Source of the DNA: Chaetorhynchus papuensis
Lineage: Eukaryota > Chordata > Aves > Passeriformes > Rhipiduridae
Reading direction: 5' to 3'
DNA: 64,000 nucleotides
Assembly: GCA_013396525.1 (NCBI GenBank)
Contig: VWYX01000366.1
Coordinates: 477,630 to 541,629 of the forward strand
Within the stretch, counting starts at the first letter, position 1, and each line of letters opens with the position of its first letter. Position numbers and translations under genes: made by a program. Below the pieces are notes generated by a model. That model was not told the DNA's origin. It saw nothing but the letters and a program-made list of their open reading frames with translations, and made no database searches. This document shows positions 35,661 to 49,440 of the stretch, in pieces.

Positions 35661-37392
35661 TAGTGCTTTTATAAAATCCAACCTTTTTTTTCTCTTTTAA
35701 ATAAAATCTAGCCAGCTAATAAAATCCAAGCCGTGTGGCTATGCAAATCTAGTCCAAATGAGTATGTCTCCCCCTGTTTCTAAAATCAGCTGTATATGGG
35801 CATTTCTATTTCTAGGATTTATTTTAAAAATAAATGGGATTCTCTTTAAAAAATATTTTGCGCTTGTTGCACTGGTGGCATTCCCTAATTTTTGTGAACT
35901 GCCTTTCTATAGGCAAATATATGACATGGGCCACTTAAATGCATTTGGAATATGCTATAATCCCTACAGGTTTACGTGAAGCCTGGTGAGAAACAGTATT
36001 GCCAAAATCTAACAAAAATATCTTTGGACCAGTTGCCTCACACTGGCTATCCTAGGATAAAAGACTGTTGGATTCCTGATATCTGAAAGGATTGTTTACT
36101 CTTGGCTTCTCCACATGCTGTACAAGAAAAATGGAACTATAAATCAAACCTTGCAAAACTTGGTCAGGCTTTGATGCCTCAGACTTGGCAAGTTTGTGTT
36201 ACTAAGAAGTAGCTGTTTCATACACTAAGGTAAATAGTAAAAATTAAGTTTTTGAAAATAAAAAGAGGGAAAGAGGGTAAAAAGAGAGACTGACAGTGAA
36301 GCTTGGTCCAGAACACATAGCTCTGAAAGGGCAGCTGATTCCCTGGTGTGTGATAATAAGAATTGCCTGTTTTTTTCAACAGACTGCATATGATCCCTAT
36401 TTGAATCAAACCAGTCTGATGAGGAGAAGCACAGACTCCCCTCGTTTTGGGGGACTGTGGTGTACACGTCATGCTCCATACACCTTGTCTTTGGCTTGTA
36501 CAGTTTCAGGACAGCAAGGCACTCTGGCTCATATTTGTTTGATTTGGAGCTAAGAATGCTTTAGCAACGCACAGGGAAATAACCAGTGGGTCCAGATGTA
36601 ACAAAGGTCCTGTACCTGCCAGCTCTGCTCTCCCCAGAGCGTGGCCCCAGATCTCACATGGCCGGTTCCTTCAATGGAAATAAGCTAAGCCTTCTTTGAA
36701 TCTGGTGTTTTCTTCCTGTCGTTGTTTACTTCCAAAAATACTGCTTGCAAGACATGTAAACTGGAGGGAATTACATTAGCAAGATGGGAAATCCATATAG
36801 TTAGCGGGGCTGTGGTTGACTGGTTTGTCTTCTTGACTTACAGCATAGTGATATTCAAACTGTCACCTACATTTAAGTTGTATTTAAATGGAAGTGACTC
36901 CAAACTGGCATGTAAAATTCAATTAAAACACCATGTCAGCTCCTCTATTTGCATTCTGAAGATTGTGAGTAAAATAGCCATTAATGCTATATATGAATAC
37001 AGAATAATGAAATTTCTGGGGTCTGTTTCCCAGTGAATGACAAACAACAAAAATAAAGAAGTAATGAAGCCTCATTTTAAAATGCAGATGCTGTACTCAG
37101 CAGAAAATTAAGTTAATCAATAAACTATTTTGACAATTTAAATTCTGAGTAGAGGCTATGCATTGGGCAGATTTAATGCAGTTTGAAAGACAGATTAAAT
37201 TATTAATAACATAACCAGGCTGAATATCTCTATCCATTCACTCATACTGAAGTTTGGGGGGTGGGGGTGTCTTCCTCCTAAATATGAAACAATAGTTGTA
37301 ATAAGCGGCTTATGCGGGAAGAATAACTTGGTTCATTTCTGTCAGTTTTGTGTACAGAAACTTGTGTGAGGGAATCTAAGCTGGAGAAACAC

Positions 37393-37577
37393 CTGCAGAC
37401 TGGTGCTGTGACTGCAGCTTGGTGTTGGTCATAGTGCCCTCAGATAACACCGGGCAAGCACAGCGTCTGTGCAGGCTCCGTCTGATGCATGTCCTACATT
37501 TGGTGGTGGGCTTGCCCTTGGATGACATACAAATGTGGGAGACCATGGCCACAGAGTGATGGCCCTTCATATAGACA
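37393..37577 (-). other. Candidate exon or pseudogene fragment, unidentified
   Basis: On the minus strand a good acceptor (TGATATTTTGTGCAG) precedes 185 nt ending in CTGCAG before GTGTTT. One frame is open throughout and encodes MKGHHSVAMVSHICMSSKGK and then KCRTCIRRSLHRRCACP, rich in Cys, Arg and His. Its codon choice (AAG GGC, ATG GTC TCC, GGC AAG CCC ACC ACC) is GC-rich at third positions, unlike the AT-rich surroundings. This is the compositional signature of a coding exon or of a processed pseudogene. The family was not recognised. Confidence 0.28.
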
Positions 37578-39452
37578 CTGCACAAAATATCAGTGCAGAA
37601 AACCTGATTCCACTAAAGTGGTGGAGAGCAGAGAGAAGGGAGATCCTAAGGTAAGCAGATGTGGTTCCTTGAGGTATTTGGTTTCATATAATGAGCCAGA
37701 TCCTAAGCAGAGAGCAGCATATTTAAATCTGCCTTGAAGAGACAATGTGGTCCCATTTTCTTCCTTGTGCTTTTTCCTTTGCTTTGTTATTCTGACCAAT
37801 CATTATTATCTACCCTAGTAGTCTCTTACTTGGACAATAATTCAGTATATTTATTATACTGCAGATAATTAATCTCTCTGGCTGATCACCTCACTCACTT
37901 CCTTTTTCTGCAGCATTGGGATTGTCATTCAGCTGCTGTCCTCCACTTGAGTTTCGTTCCTCAGCCTCCCCTTTCCCCATCTTGCAGGCCTGTATCTTGT
38001 TCTTTATAAACTATACTGACTGCTGTGATATTTTGGAGTCTAATGCCTTGGAAATATACCCAGATAGATGGTTGAAAAAAAATTATGTGAGCAGGCCAAA
38101 GAATCTGGTGAGAGACAAGAAACAAAATTCAACTGAAAAGACATCCTGATGGCTCAGTACACAGCACTGAATCTTTGCTGTTATGTCTAAATACATCTGC
38201 ATTTTCTTCCACCATCACTGATTTTTACATAATCCTGCTTTTCTGACCTTTAGACTATATGAAGAGGATCTTTCAAGTTTACAGACTTTAAGAAAATACA
38301 AGTCCAGGTTTTCCAAGCTTCTCAGTTTCTTATCTCATCATATGGGAAGCTGCATTGGTCATAATGTTCAAGGACCCTGTAAAGCTGAAGTCATTGTATG
38401 TCATCACAGCACCACGAAGACAGGTCCATCTTTTTGGTTTTGTCAGGTAAAAACTGTACAAAGCTTGGCTTTGGCTCTTACAGTGCTCTTAGCCTGTCAG
38501 TGACCATACTACTTTCTTTCCTCGCACAAAATAGTTTGTGCCTTTTTAGGTGCAGAGGTCATTTTGCACACTGGGTGTAGCTCCTAAAATGAGCCAGAGA
38601 GGAGGGGATATGAGCATGGGGGAACAGCTTCAGGAACTGTAAGGGAACCACTCCCAGCTAGTTAAAAAATTATTTCCATGTGAGCTAATACAATTCCTAA
38701 ATCTCTTAGTGGAAACAGAGTTCAGTATTATCTAGCTACATCTGGAAAGGCTCTTAGAGTAAAATTTTTATAACATGGCTATTCTAGAAGCAAAGTGGAA
38801 GCTCTGTTTAACTTTCAGTCTAGTTCCCTGAATGCTCTCGTGTCTCTCAGGGTATTTCCCCATCTCTACTAGCATCTGAACTGTAAGAACAAAATTTAGA
38901 TCCAGTTAAACACACCTTGTAGTTTTTAATGAGGTTTCTGGATAGCCATAGTGAACATGTTTCCTGCATGGACAGTTTGTGTTTACCTGAGTGTGTTATG
39001 TGCATGTGTTGTGCTAAAAGTGTTTTACGGAGAGCATTGGAGTACTGAATGCACAAACTCTTCACATAGAAGCCTTTCTCAGGTTGCTTATGATTTCACA
39101 GCCATACAGCTTGAGCTAGCACTGAAGGGTATGAACACCTGATGAACAGGACAAAGAAGCTCCTGTATCTTTGTCAGAGTGGGGCTGTGTGCACGTGTGT
39201 ACACGTTTCATTCAGCACAGCCACTGTTCAGTGTAGGGAGCTGAGCACTATCCGCTTTCACTGACATCGCTGACCACCATGAATGACTGTTTAAGACTAT
39301 GCAACTTCTCCACTTCTCCATTCTAAAACTTGATTTTCTTATCTAACAATGTCTGAAGGGAGGTAAATGTCAGGTGGAGAAGCATGGGAGGGTTTTTTTG
39401 CTTCTTGGAAATACTATTCATTTTAGAAATATCAAGCAAATTGCAATCTGGC

Positions 39453-39472
39453 TTTTTTTTTTTTTTTTTTTT
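39453..39472. repeat. Poly(T) run, 20 bp
   Basis: Twenty T followed by AACTTTCC. On the minus strand it would be a poly(A) tail, but no retroposon body is recognisable on its left. Confidence 0.9.
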
Positions 39473-42400
39473 AACTTTCCTGGAGGAACTTCAGAAGGTC
39501 TAAGTGAGGTTTAATCAGAGCATAGTTACCCTTATTCAATCTAGTTCAGACATGTACCTTTTTCTCCAAGTCCCTTCGTTCAGTCCCTCTGTAGGTCTCC
39601 ACATACTGTGGAATTTTCCAGTGCAGACAGGGCTGTTGTTTTGAATGTAAAATAGTCTGGGAAAAACACACCCCATTTTCAGTGGCTTCTCTCCATGATG
39701 AATAAATCTATAGAGGGGAACAGGCTTGTGCTTTTCCTTTCCTTGCTTTTCTGAAGCATTAAATACAACCTTCAGTGCCAACAGGCAGCCCCTATACTCT
39801 GGGTGAGTGGGATGCTTAGAAAACAGGTGTTAGAAGTGATCCCTTAATAAAGATCTGGCATTTTTATTGTCTAAATACCAGATAATTTTTATTGCTCCTC
39901 TTTTACAACACTAGCCAGTGGAATCTTCCTGAGAACAGTTTATGTACTAACCAGCTCATTTACATACCTAGAGACTGTTGGAGCAGACAGCTACCAAATT
40001 CGGTGCTTCCAGAAACTTTGTAGGTCGCTCTGTAGGAATAGCAAAGCAAATACAACCTGAAGCAGGAGTGAGATGGATCATTTTGAACAGGTGTTAGGCT
40101 GAAGTACTGCATGATTGACCTATAAAATGAGGCAAAGCCACTACTGCATCTGAAGTTGTGCATTTGTGCACTTCTCCCTAAAGTAATTTCAGGCCTTCAA
40201 ATGAAATAATTGACCCACTGTATGTAAAACACAGAGGGGAATTTGTTCTGTGACAAGTGTATGCTTTCCAAACATATCAGTAAACCCTCCACCATTAATA
40301 AACTGGTTTTAGTGGAATGATTGGTTAAAAAATGTGGACAAACTGCATTGGGAAAGCACAGGGAAGAGAGAAACATTTTGCAAGTGTTTATGTTATTTTC
40401 CTTTCTATGTATAACTGAAAGGAACTTGTAAAAAATGTTTGCAGCATACTGTCCTTCCTCCCTTCTCCTCAAAATTAGAGCAGAAGATTGGGTTTTGCTA
40501 ACCAGCAGCCAGCTGTGATTCTGTAATTTCCCCTAATGCTCTGCCATGCTGGTGCAGGACTGGCCAGGAGCAGGAGGCAGTCATCTCCCAGTGCTCCTAA
40601 CAGAGAATTACATCTATCATGAAGCTAACAAATGTAGGGGCAAGATCACTCTGCTAGCATTTTCTGGCATTTTTACCAGATTTCTGAATAGTTCAGGCTA
40701 ATGGGAGTCCTTAAAAGCAAACAAACAAATAAAGAAACCCAAACCCAACCAAAATTAACAAAAGGCACCAAACAAACTACTCACAGGTGTTATGAGAGGA
40801 AGGAGTCCATGTGCTGTGATAAAGGTTGGACTTTAGATACTGTGACAGGGAAATCCCTGATCAGATTTTGCAAGCAGGGACTTCAGTGGCGAGGGAGGTC
40901 AGGCTAGGATAGCAGCAAAAAAGGACTGCCTAATGTTAAAATTGAATTTGTTCCTATCTAAGTATTTGGAAACATCAGATTTAATATCTCTTATGGCTCT
41001 GTGTGTGTGCATATGTTGTAATCTCAGGCCAGCACTTGCTAATACTAGAGAGCCCACTGCAGGAAGAGGAACTGCTTTAGTATGTGCAAATACGACTTTT
41101 GAAGATAGAGCTTTTATAGATGAGTCTTGATAAATGTCTTTTGAAGATGGGGCCCTTTTTTCAAAGATAATCTTAGGAAAAATAGAGAAAGAAAACTTAG
41201 TTTAGCTGTCAGTTATGGACCTCAAAAATACTGTTTCTACATAGGAGGTTTAAGGCCTTTGGTACCACCCCATCACAGGATCGGTATTAGAATTTGAACA
41301 CTGCAAACAGAAAATGAAATTGCACATTCTACCCTATTTTTCTGCTTTATCTTATACACCTTCAGTTTCTGGGAATCCTGATATGCAAGTCTTAACCATC
41401 ACTGATCATTGCCATGTTTGGGATTGCCTTTTACCATGTTCTCCACAATATCAGGAGGACAGAATGTTTTCTTTCAGTGTGTTGAAATAGTAAGTCAAAT
41501 AAAATATGAAGTATTGTAAAGTTTTGATTTTGGAAGTAGGGTTTATTTTCTAGACCAAAAAATAAGTGGTTGTGCTCTCCTTTCTGTGACTGCTTTCTGT
41601 AACGCCTCTAGGCTTGTGCCATTTAAATGTTTTTAAAATTTGAAATCAGAATGAGAAAAATTACGAGTTAGATTTTTTTGAGCACTCTGTTTTTTGTACA
41701 GATGTCATGCAGCTCTTTAAGTTGCCATGAAGAAGCCAAGATTTCAAGGGTGGAAGATAGCCCAGGAGTTTGGAAGTAGAGAAAACTGTGAGGGTTAATT
41801 TTTGCTGTTTCCCCAAAGGAAAGAATTCCTATGGAGGATTTGAGGTTGAAATGGAGGACTTTGGTGCAGACCGAGGTCTTAGCAATAGCAAACAGAGTCT
41901 GTGTAAACCTTTTGCTCCAGTTTAAGTCTTCCAGTAGTAGAAGTTTTAGCTATACCCAGATTTGTCACTCAAATACAGACTGTAGGCCACCATTAGCACG
42001 CCAGAGTTACACTGTCTAACATTCAGGTTAGACACAGCTCCTTCAGAAAGCTACTACTGACCTGTGATTTACTGCTCAGTATTGTTTCTCACTCTGGCGT
42101 ATGTAAATAAAGGAGAAACACCTTCATGATTTAAAGGATAGCTCTTTATAGCCAGGAGTGGAACCTTGGAAAAGTAAACCCAAGGACCCGTTTCATTTTC
42201 CATTAGGAAACTGCAGTGATACTCAGAGGGGAAGACGCCACAGTTCCTATAAGCCATGAAAATACGAAAAAAACAACAAAACCTTAGTACATACCACGAC
42301 ATGTTTTTTCACAGCTCTGTCAATACCATCTCTGTTGTGATCTGCAAATGCAGGTAATGAAGTCATGTAAATATAACTTTACATTATTTCCACCCCTTGT

Positions 42401-42529
42401 GGATCACTTACCTGAAGTGCCTGTGGAGTGGATGTTCTGGAGGCTTCTGGGCTGGTTTTGGTGTAACGGGTTTGGGGTTTGGTTTGGTTTGCATGGATTT
42501 TAAAGAGAAGAGATGTTTAAGAAAACATC

Positions 42530-42551
42530 ATATATATATATATATATATAT
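42530..42551. repeat. (AT)11 dinucleotide microsatellite
   Basis: Twenty-two bases of perfect AT alternation between AAACATC and TTGGGGG. It is likely polymorphic. Confidence 0.95.
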
Positions 42552-45500
42552 TTGGGGGAAATGGAAAAGTGTGAATCCATGTGACAGCAGACTCTTTAGT
42601 GGAACTGGACTAGCCCCATGTGCACAAGCAGGTCGTTCACTAGAAGGTGTGAGCAATAGTGAGGACAGAGGTTTTTCAGGCTGCTGATGGCAGGTTCAAC
42701 ACATCCAGCATTCCTGTCAATGTCAGCATTTTTCAGCCTGAGGGAAAATGCAGCCTGACACAAACTGCATTAGGGTTGTGGCACTCAAATGGGGAGCATT
42801 TTTATAATCAGTCTATTTCGTGAAATGAAAGAAGACCCACTGTGACATGCTGGGATATATGTTGTTAATTGCTCGTCATAACAATTCTGTTTCTTCGGTA
42901 AGATCTCTCTTTTCCCTTACCTCCTCTCCCTATGAAATGATCTTGTCAATATGGAAAAAGCAACCCTGAGGAATCTACAATTTAATGAAAAATTGCTGTT
43001 GCCATGGCATAGAGTTCATACTTTTATATTGAAATAATTTCTCAGTCTTCATTTGCATCCCCTGACTCTCTAAACAGCTATATCAGCTGTTAAGATTCAA
43101 ACAATTAAAAATGCTCAATTATTAAGGAGAAATTAAAAGAAGTAATCAGCTTAACACAATTTCATCCCAAAAAACCCTTCCCAGGCAGCTCACGGGAAAA
43201 GCATATTTGTATGCTGTTAACATCCCAGACTGGCTTAAGTTAAAATACACTGGGGCAAGATTAAACCAATGCAAAGACAGTGAAAAAAGAACTAGTGTTT
43301 TCTTTTCACTGTGAACAATATGAAATTTCATCAGCTTTTGTTGTTAGGATGTCATATGAAAATACTATGCTGAAGCCTACTGTGCAGGCTGTTACAGTTT
43401 CCTAAATGAGACTCTTTACTATAGATTTCTTGGCATCTACTGAATTCCTCTGTTTATTTGACTGAAATATTTGTACCAGGGTTGTTCTTGTTCCACCTTC
43501 AGTGATTGAACATGAGAGAATTTTTGCCTTTTTTTTTTTAAATTGTTTGGTTTTGTTGTTGGGTGTAGTAAAGTTTTTCAATCCTGATGAACTGACAGTA
43601 ACTGGGTTGAACTTAACACAAAAAGAGGCAGATGGTACCTACACCTCCTTTGCTATTCCTAAGACACCTATTGCCACAGTTAGCAGCCTCTGCTGTTACC
43701 ATCTTGGATGTCTGCAGGATAGATGCTGCAAACTGCACTGCAGCTCACCAGATGATTTTGTGGCACATGGGGTAGTGCAATCTGTTGTACAATCACCAAG
43801 AGCATTGGCCAGCTTGTATGCCCCAGGTTAAAGAGCCTAAAACCACAAAAGTTTGGCTCCTGCCCCTTTAGACATCCTGAGCCAAACTTTGGGAAAGTAC
43901 AGCTGAGAAGTAAGAGTTTGTGTTTCCATTTTCTTTCTGTCACTAAAGATTTTAGCTCAGAGTACCAGACACAGCAAAGAGAACCAGGCCTTCCTGGGAT
44001 ACTCAGCTTCAAAGCTCAAAGTCATGGAGGCTCTCTGCCCTATCTTGTGTGCTTCCTTTGGTGCCCTGCTCTCCAGTATGCCAGTATTATTTTTTCTTTT
44101 CCTCCCTCTTCCCTTCCCTTTCCAGAATGTCCATTTCACTGTATATTTGACCCCCAATCATTTTCACATCTGTGGTTGAAATTCACCTCTAGAAGAAAGT
44201 TCAAATAGCACCTTGAGCAATTCCAGATGCTCCTAGACCCTGAGAAGTGAGTCACACTTGTGCTTTGTGGTCTGGGACTGTCCTGAAGGACATCACTGAC
44301 CTTGGTTTGATGATTTCACTCCTGCATGAGTGAACCTCAAACCACTGCTTTGAAAATGAAGCTTATTTAGCTCAGAAGGAGGATCTTCACCTTTGTGGAA
44401 TTCCACACAGTGTCCATACACTGGGTTAATATGGAAGTCCTAATGTTTTTTAACTTGGTGGGTTAAAAGGCAATGATGGTCCAAGAATAGTTTACTTTTT
44501 TCAGATTTCCCATTCATATTCCCCAGTTTGCCTCCAGGCCAGCTGATACACAGATGGTTCTTTTACCAGCTATTTAAGAGACAGCTATATGGAACAAGGT
44601 CTCTTTCCCAATCCAGAATGATTCCTCAAGAAGGTCTGTCTGCTTACTTGATATAAGATAATTTTTCTAGCCTACAGCATCTTGAAGGTTGAGGTTGTTT
44701 GCCTGGAGGACTGGTTGTTATTTGCTTTTTTTCCCCTGGCCTGATGCATGGGGCAGAGGAGGAGGAAAAGGTGCAGGTGAAAGTCTTCTAACCTCTAGTG
44801 CTTGATGAATGGTTAGTTTTGTTATTCTGACCTCATATATCCATCTTAGTGTTGATGAAGGGATAGAAAATAATTGTGGAGAAGTAACTTCTCAAACTTA
44901 TCGGGCATAGTCAGTCCCTCTCTGAACTTCAAGATTCATATACGTGTTCCTAAAGTGTCAAAAAAAATTACTATTTTTATTTTGTATTCCCTAGTGACTG
45001 AGCCACTGAATATTAATAATCAAATTACTAGTGATTGATGTGGTCAAGAAAAAAAAAGCCCCCAACAAATTCTCACCACCCACCTGGACATACTCCATTT
45101 CATTTCTATATGAAACACATCCCAGACTTTTAATTCACCTTGTAAATCCAGTTGTAACTTCTTGGGCACACCAGTGCACAGTGGTAGCTGATGCTCTTTC
45201 TATTTTGCCAAGCTGGCTCAGTATCATGCTGTGACCAAAATAGGTTTTTCGTCTGTCATTTAAGAAAAATATTTTTACTGCCTAGAGCTTCAAAGCAGAG
45301 GTAGTTGAATAAAATATTTATTAGGGCCTGGTGAGCGACTGTCAAAATGTGTAACAAACTCTCAAGACATGGATGATGTTTAATTTTCTCAATTTTTTTC
45401 TCTCATAAGAAATTTATTCATTAAACATGTTCATGTTTAAGTGTTGAAGCTTACATAATATCCTAAGCAGGGTCCAAAGGCTGCCCAATAATGATTGTAT

Positions 45501-46991
45501 GACATGGATTTTTCTTAGAGTCCTTGGTTTCCTGTTTGGTCCAATAGAAACATAAATGAATCTTGGATTGGCATACAAGGACAGCTACAATTAATAAGTG
45601 CATGCATGTTTCATATATATATCTTTTATAGAAACATATCAGAGATTAGCATGAGTTTGGATTTTTGGTGCTGGTTAGAGAAATGAGACTTTCCTAGTGA
45701 AATCAATTCCTTGGTGAAAGAAGTCTTTTTGTAGAAAGTACTTTAAGTGGGATTATTGCTGTCCTTTGTAACGCTGATGAAATCTTCACAGGAATTAGGT
45801 GGCAATGTTTGTCAGCAAGAACACCCAAGTTGTGTCCAAGAGCTAAACTTACTTTAGATCTCTCAGAATTATCTCCTGAGAACTCTTCTTGATTGCCTCT
45901 GCAAAACCAGATTTAACTTTATATGTTCTGCCTCCAAAGTCCTTCCTACCTTCTGCTCAGCAAATAAATAAAATGCTTTTAGATAGGTAAATATTACCCT
46001 TTCATAAGAACAAGAAAAAAGATATGCTGTTGTGAGCATCCGACCTTTCTTTGCTCTTTTTTTCCACTTCTCAGTGAAGCAAATAAAACCTTGTAAATCT
46101 CAAATACTCATGGAAGGGAAGAAAGAGGGAGAGGCCATTGCTTCTCTTTTTTTTGGATCGAAAAGAGGAGTAGTGCCCAGAGAAACTCATCAGAAAGAGG
46201 CTCCCATTGTGCACAGCCTGCACAGGCATGGGATAGAAGCAGCCTGTTGTTTTAATGTGACTGTCATAAATATCTGTATGTATTTGATAAGTCCAGAGTG
46301 TGCTGCTGCAAAGTTGTTTGTCTCCCAGCAGCCTCCCAGGAAATGTGTTAGCATGCTTGCATCGCTTGTTCACAGCGCTGGAACTTAGAGCTGCTGCCTC
46401 ATTAAGCAGAGGAACATGAGGGTGAGTTTAGATTTGTTTGGGAAGCTGACTCTGGTGGGCTTCCTCCTGTTTGCCTGGTATCAGTTCTTGCTAACAGTAC
46501 TCTGCAAGGGGATTTCCCTTAGGAAGAGAGGCTTTTATTGGACAAGTGTTTCTCTGAAGGATGTATAAAGGAAAATAGCACGGGTAATGTCAGGCAGGAA
46601 AAAATAACTGTGTAAGAGCTCCAGCAGGCCTCCCTAAATATTAGCACATGTTCTATGATACAGGGAATAAGAAAAATAAGTAGTGACTACAGAAAACCAC
46701 ATTTTATATATGTTTTTTTTATCCACAAAGACAGTATTGTATTTGAACAAAAGGCCTTCTCATACAATGTCAATTTTATATTTGTATCTTTTATAAGAGG
46801 GCATGAAATTTCACAGTTGTATAATGCAGAAATGTGATAATTAGCAGCTTAAATATTTAAATAACGAAAAGCTGTTGATAGCATGGTGAGCCATTTCAAA
46901 TACTTTATGAAAAGTAGCAGAAAATGTGCAGGAACTGTATAATTGCACAATTTGTTAAGCCTTTGTACTTTGCATTGATGAGACATCATCT
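42552..46991. other. Non-coding stretch without recognised genes
   Basis: AT-rich, with a POU octamer ATTTGCAT at 43051-43058. Open frames at 43502-43831 (plus), 43680-44012 (minus) and 46032-46388 (plus) overlap with frames on the other strand and have no recognisable domains. Confidence 0.5.
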
Positions 46992-47027
46992 TGTGTGTGT
47001 ATATATATGTATATACATATATATATG
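46992..47027. repeat. (TG)n(TA)n tract with a 26-bp perfect palindrome
   Basis: TGTGTGTG passes into alternating TA. Positions 47000-47025 form an exact palindrome centred between 47012 and 47013 (half-site TATATATATGTAT). Such alternating tracts extrude cruciforms easily and are mutation-prone. Confidence 0.9.
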
Positions 47028-49440
47028 TTTGCAAATGAAATCAAACTTTCATCATTTGATGCTTCAATTGCTAATTACAATGTGGGATCCAATACAGCAA
47101 TAAACATCTACAGTAAATAGAGGCTGACTGTAGCTCAAGAGTAAGATTTTCCCATATATGAATCTCACTTCTAAGTGGACTTAATCCCATTTTTCCTTAT
47201 TCTCTCTCCAAAGTTTTTTTTTCCATGTTACAAACAGCTCCAGCTGTCAGCTCAGCAGTCATTCTCAACTCATACAGCTTAGGTCTGAAAAGGAGGACCA
47301 TATTCTATCGTGGCTATTGAGCCATGAAGGAAGGGTACATCAGACCTCTTGCTTCAGATTTTGACTGATAGGGACAAGCAATAAGAAGAGAAATCTCCCT
47401 CTCACCTGCTATCTCTGCTCACAGATTAGCTCAATTCGAAACCTTAGGACTCCATCTACTTCCTTGAGATCTCTATTGCCTTCTCTCTGTGCTTCCTCTG
47501 AGGGTTTGTTCCCTCTGCCACCTTAATGGTATGTTTGACTCCCTGAATTTAGAAAGGCCAGTGACCCAGATTGTTGTTTTTTCTGTTAGCAGGGATGCTA
47601 AGAGAAGGAAATACTAATTTTTTTTTCCATTTACCTATATCCTTAAAAGTCCATTTAAAATTTCTTTGGTAATATGGGAATGCTACACATTTTTTCTTCC
47701 TTCCCAAGCTGCCTCTCATTTCCTTGCTGACCTTTCAATATAACAAGCCTGGAGATTTTTCTTCTTGTTTTCAGTGGGGAAGCTCCAGTACTCCTGGAAA
47801 TAGAGATACCTGTGTTAATCAGTAAGTGATTGAACAATTATCAGCACATCTAGATTCCTGGAGGATTTAGACCAACTTGTACCTTCATAAGCAAAAATAC
47901 AGTTGCTTTAGCTGAACAATCCAACGCAGAGTGTGCTTTCTGTTATTTTATTAACATTTCTCTGTTCAGGTCCTCAGGAAACCTCTGACCAATATTTATT
48001 TGAAGACGTCTCTGTCCAGGATAATATTATGATTAGAATCAAAGGAAGCAGAAAAAAAATAGGTTTTCTCACTGAAATAAAGTGAAGGACACTTTTTATT
48101 TCCCCAGCTTAAAGAATCTCTGGAAGAGTAACCCGAGATAGGACTTGGCAACTGCTTATTATGCTCTCTGCCAAATAATGCGTAGAGATCTAGCAAATCT
48201 AGTTATTAAATGAGCTGAGCAGGAAGAGCCTGTTTGAAACTGCATAGAAATATGAGCACTCTGCTCAGCAGAGGACCAAAGATGCAGGGATTATGAACTG
48301 CAGTCACTGAGGCCTCGTGTTAACTAAGATCAGAGTCAAGAACAGGAGAAGCAGGAGAGGGAAAATGAGTGTTGTAGAGGCTTGTGCGCTGCTCTTGGCA
48401 CTCCACCTACTCTTGTTATTGTTACTTTGCTTGGCTTTTAGCTGATAAATAAAATATGGAGTAGTGTCTAGAAACACAGAAGACAGTTCATCTAGTGCTG
48501 CCTAATTGCCATGTGCTGCAGTTGCTGCATAAGAGCTATCTTTTTGGAATTAAAACGGGAACCAGTGGCATTTTATGGTCTGGGAATAGCCATAAAGGTT
48601 TACAGTAACAGACCGTGAATATGGTGGTTAGGAGAAATATAAAGGCTTTATTCCTAGGCAAATCCAGGGAATGGCATTTAGACAGTCCAGAGAGTCTGGT
48701 CTGTAGCTGAACTGAACTGGCACCAGTTGCTAGAGCAGATTGCATAAGTGCCCCAAAAGGGATGGCAGAGAATAGCTCTCCAACTCCCAAGAGCAGAGGG
48801 ATCCTATTCAGGGAAGTTGTCTCAGCTGTCAGGGCAGTTTTTCTTCCATGTCAGTGGTCTGAAAAATATCTCTATTTTCCCCTTTGCAACCAAAAGCAAA
48901 AGCTGGCTTTTGAAAGATTTTTTTAAAAGTAGCAGAGCTTCAGGCTTCTGAGGCTTGATCTTCCAAAATTTTAAAGGTGGCTCACAAAAGCTGTATTCTG
49001 CAAAGAGACACTGTGCAATTTCTGCCTTGCATCTCCCTAAAAGGTGACTGCTGACTAAATACAGAGGATAATTCACTCACTATTTTAAAGCCGGGGAAGG
49101 TGCAACTTAGTCTAATTCTGTAGCTGTATGGTCTCTCCTTTTCAGTATTGGGGAGGAAGTGCTGCTTCCTCCTACTGAAATCCTGTATAGGTGTGATGGA
49201 CAGAAATCTTGCCAGGAGCAGCATGGCTGTGCTTCCCTAGGTAGCTGCTCTACCTTCCCAAGAGGACATTCATTTTGTGGCAGTGTACTTGGGAAAAGGG
49301 GTGAGCTCTGACTGACTGAACTGTGCTGTGCCTTGAAGAAAACAGAGGAGAGCAGCAGCTTGCATTCTTCAGGGTTTCTGGGGCAGTAGACCAGGAGAGG
49401 TCTCCCGTATCTTTTTTCAGCGTGCTTTGGCTTCCTTTTC
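47028..49440. other. Non-coding stretch without recognised genes
   Basis: No repeat family, RNA gene or exon that I can support. Composition shifts gradually from AT-rich to more GC-rich near the right edge. Confidence 0.5.

Larger units (their letters stand above)
35661..42529. other. Mostly unmarked non-coding stretch
   Basis: It contains a POU octamer at 35741-35748, an exon-like minus-strand piece near 37.5 kb, an E-box CACGTG at 39192-39197 within a small palindromic context, a T20 run at 39453-39472, an A-rich (AAAC)n-like tract near 40717-40790, and a GGTTT-rich patch near 42465-42492. No gene was identified. Confidence 0.5.

Noticed and set aside
42465..42492. Interstitial telomere-like repeat
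   Set aside because: GGGTTTGGGGTTTGGTTTGG resembles but never repeats TTAGGG units; it is ordinary G/T-rich low complexity.
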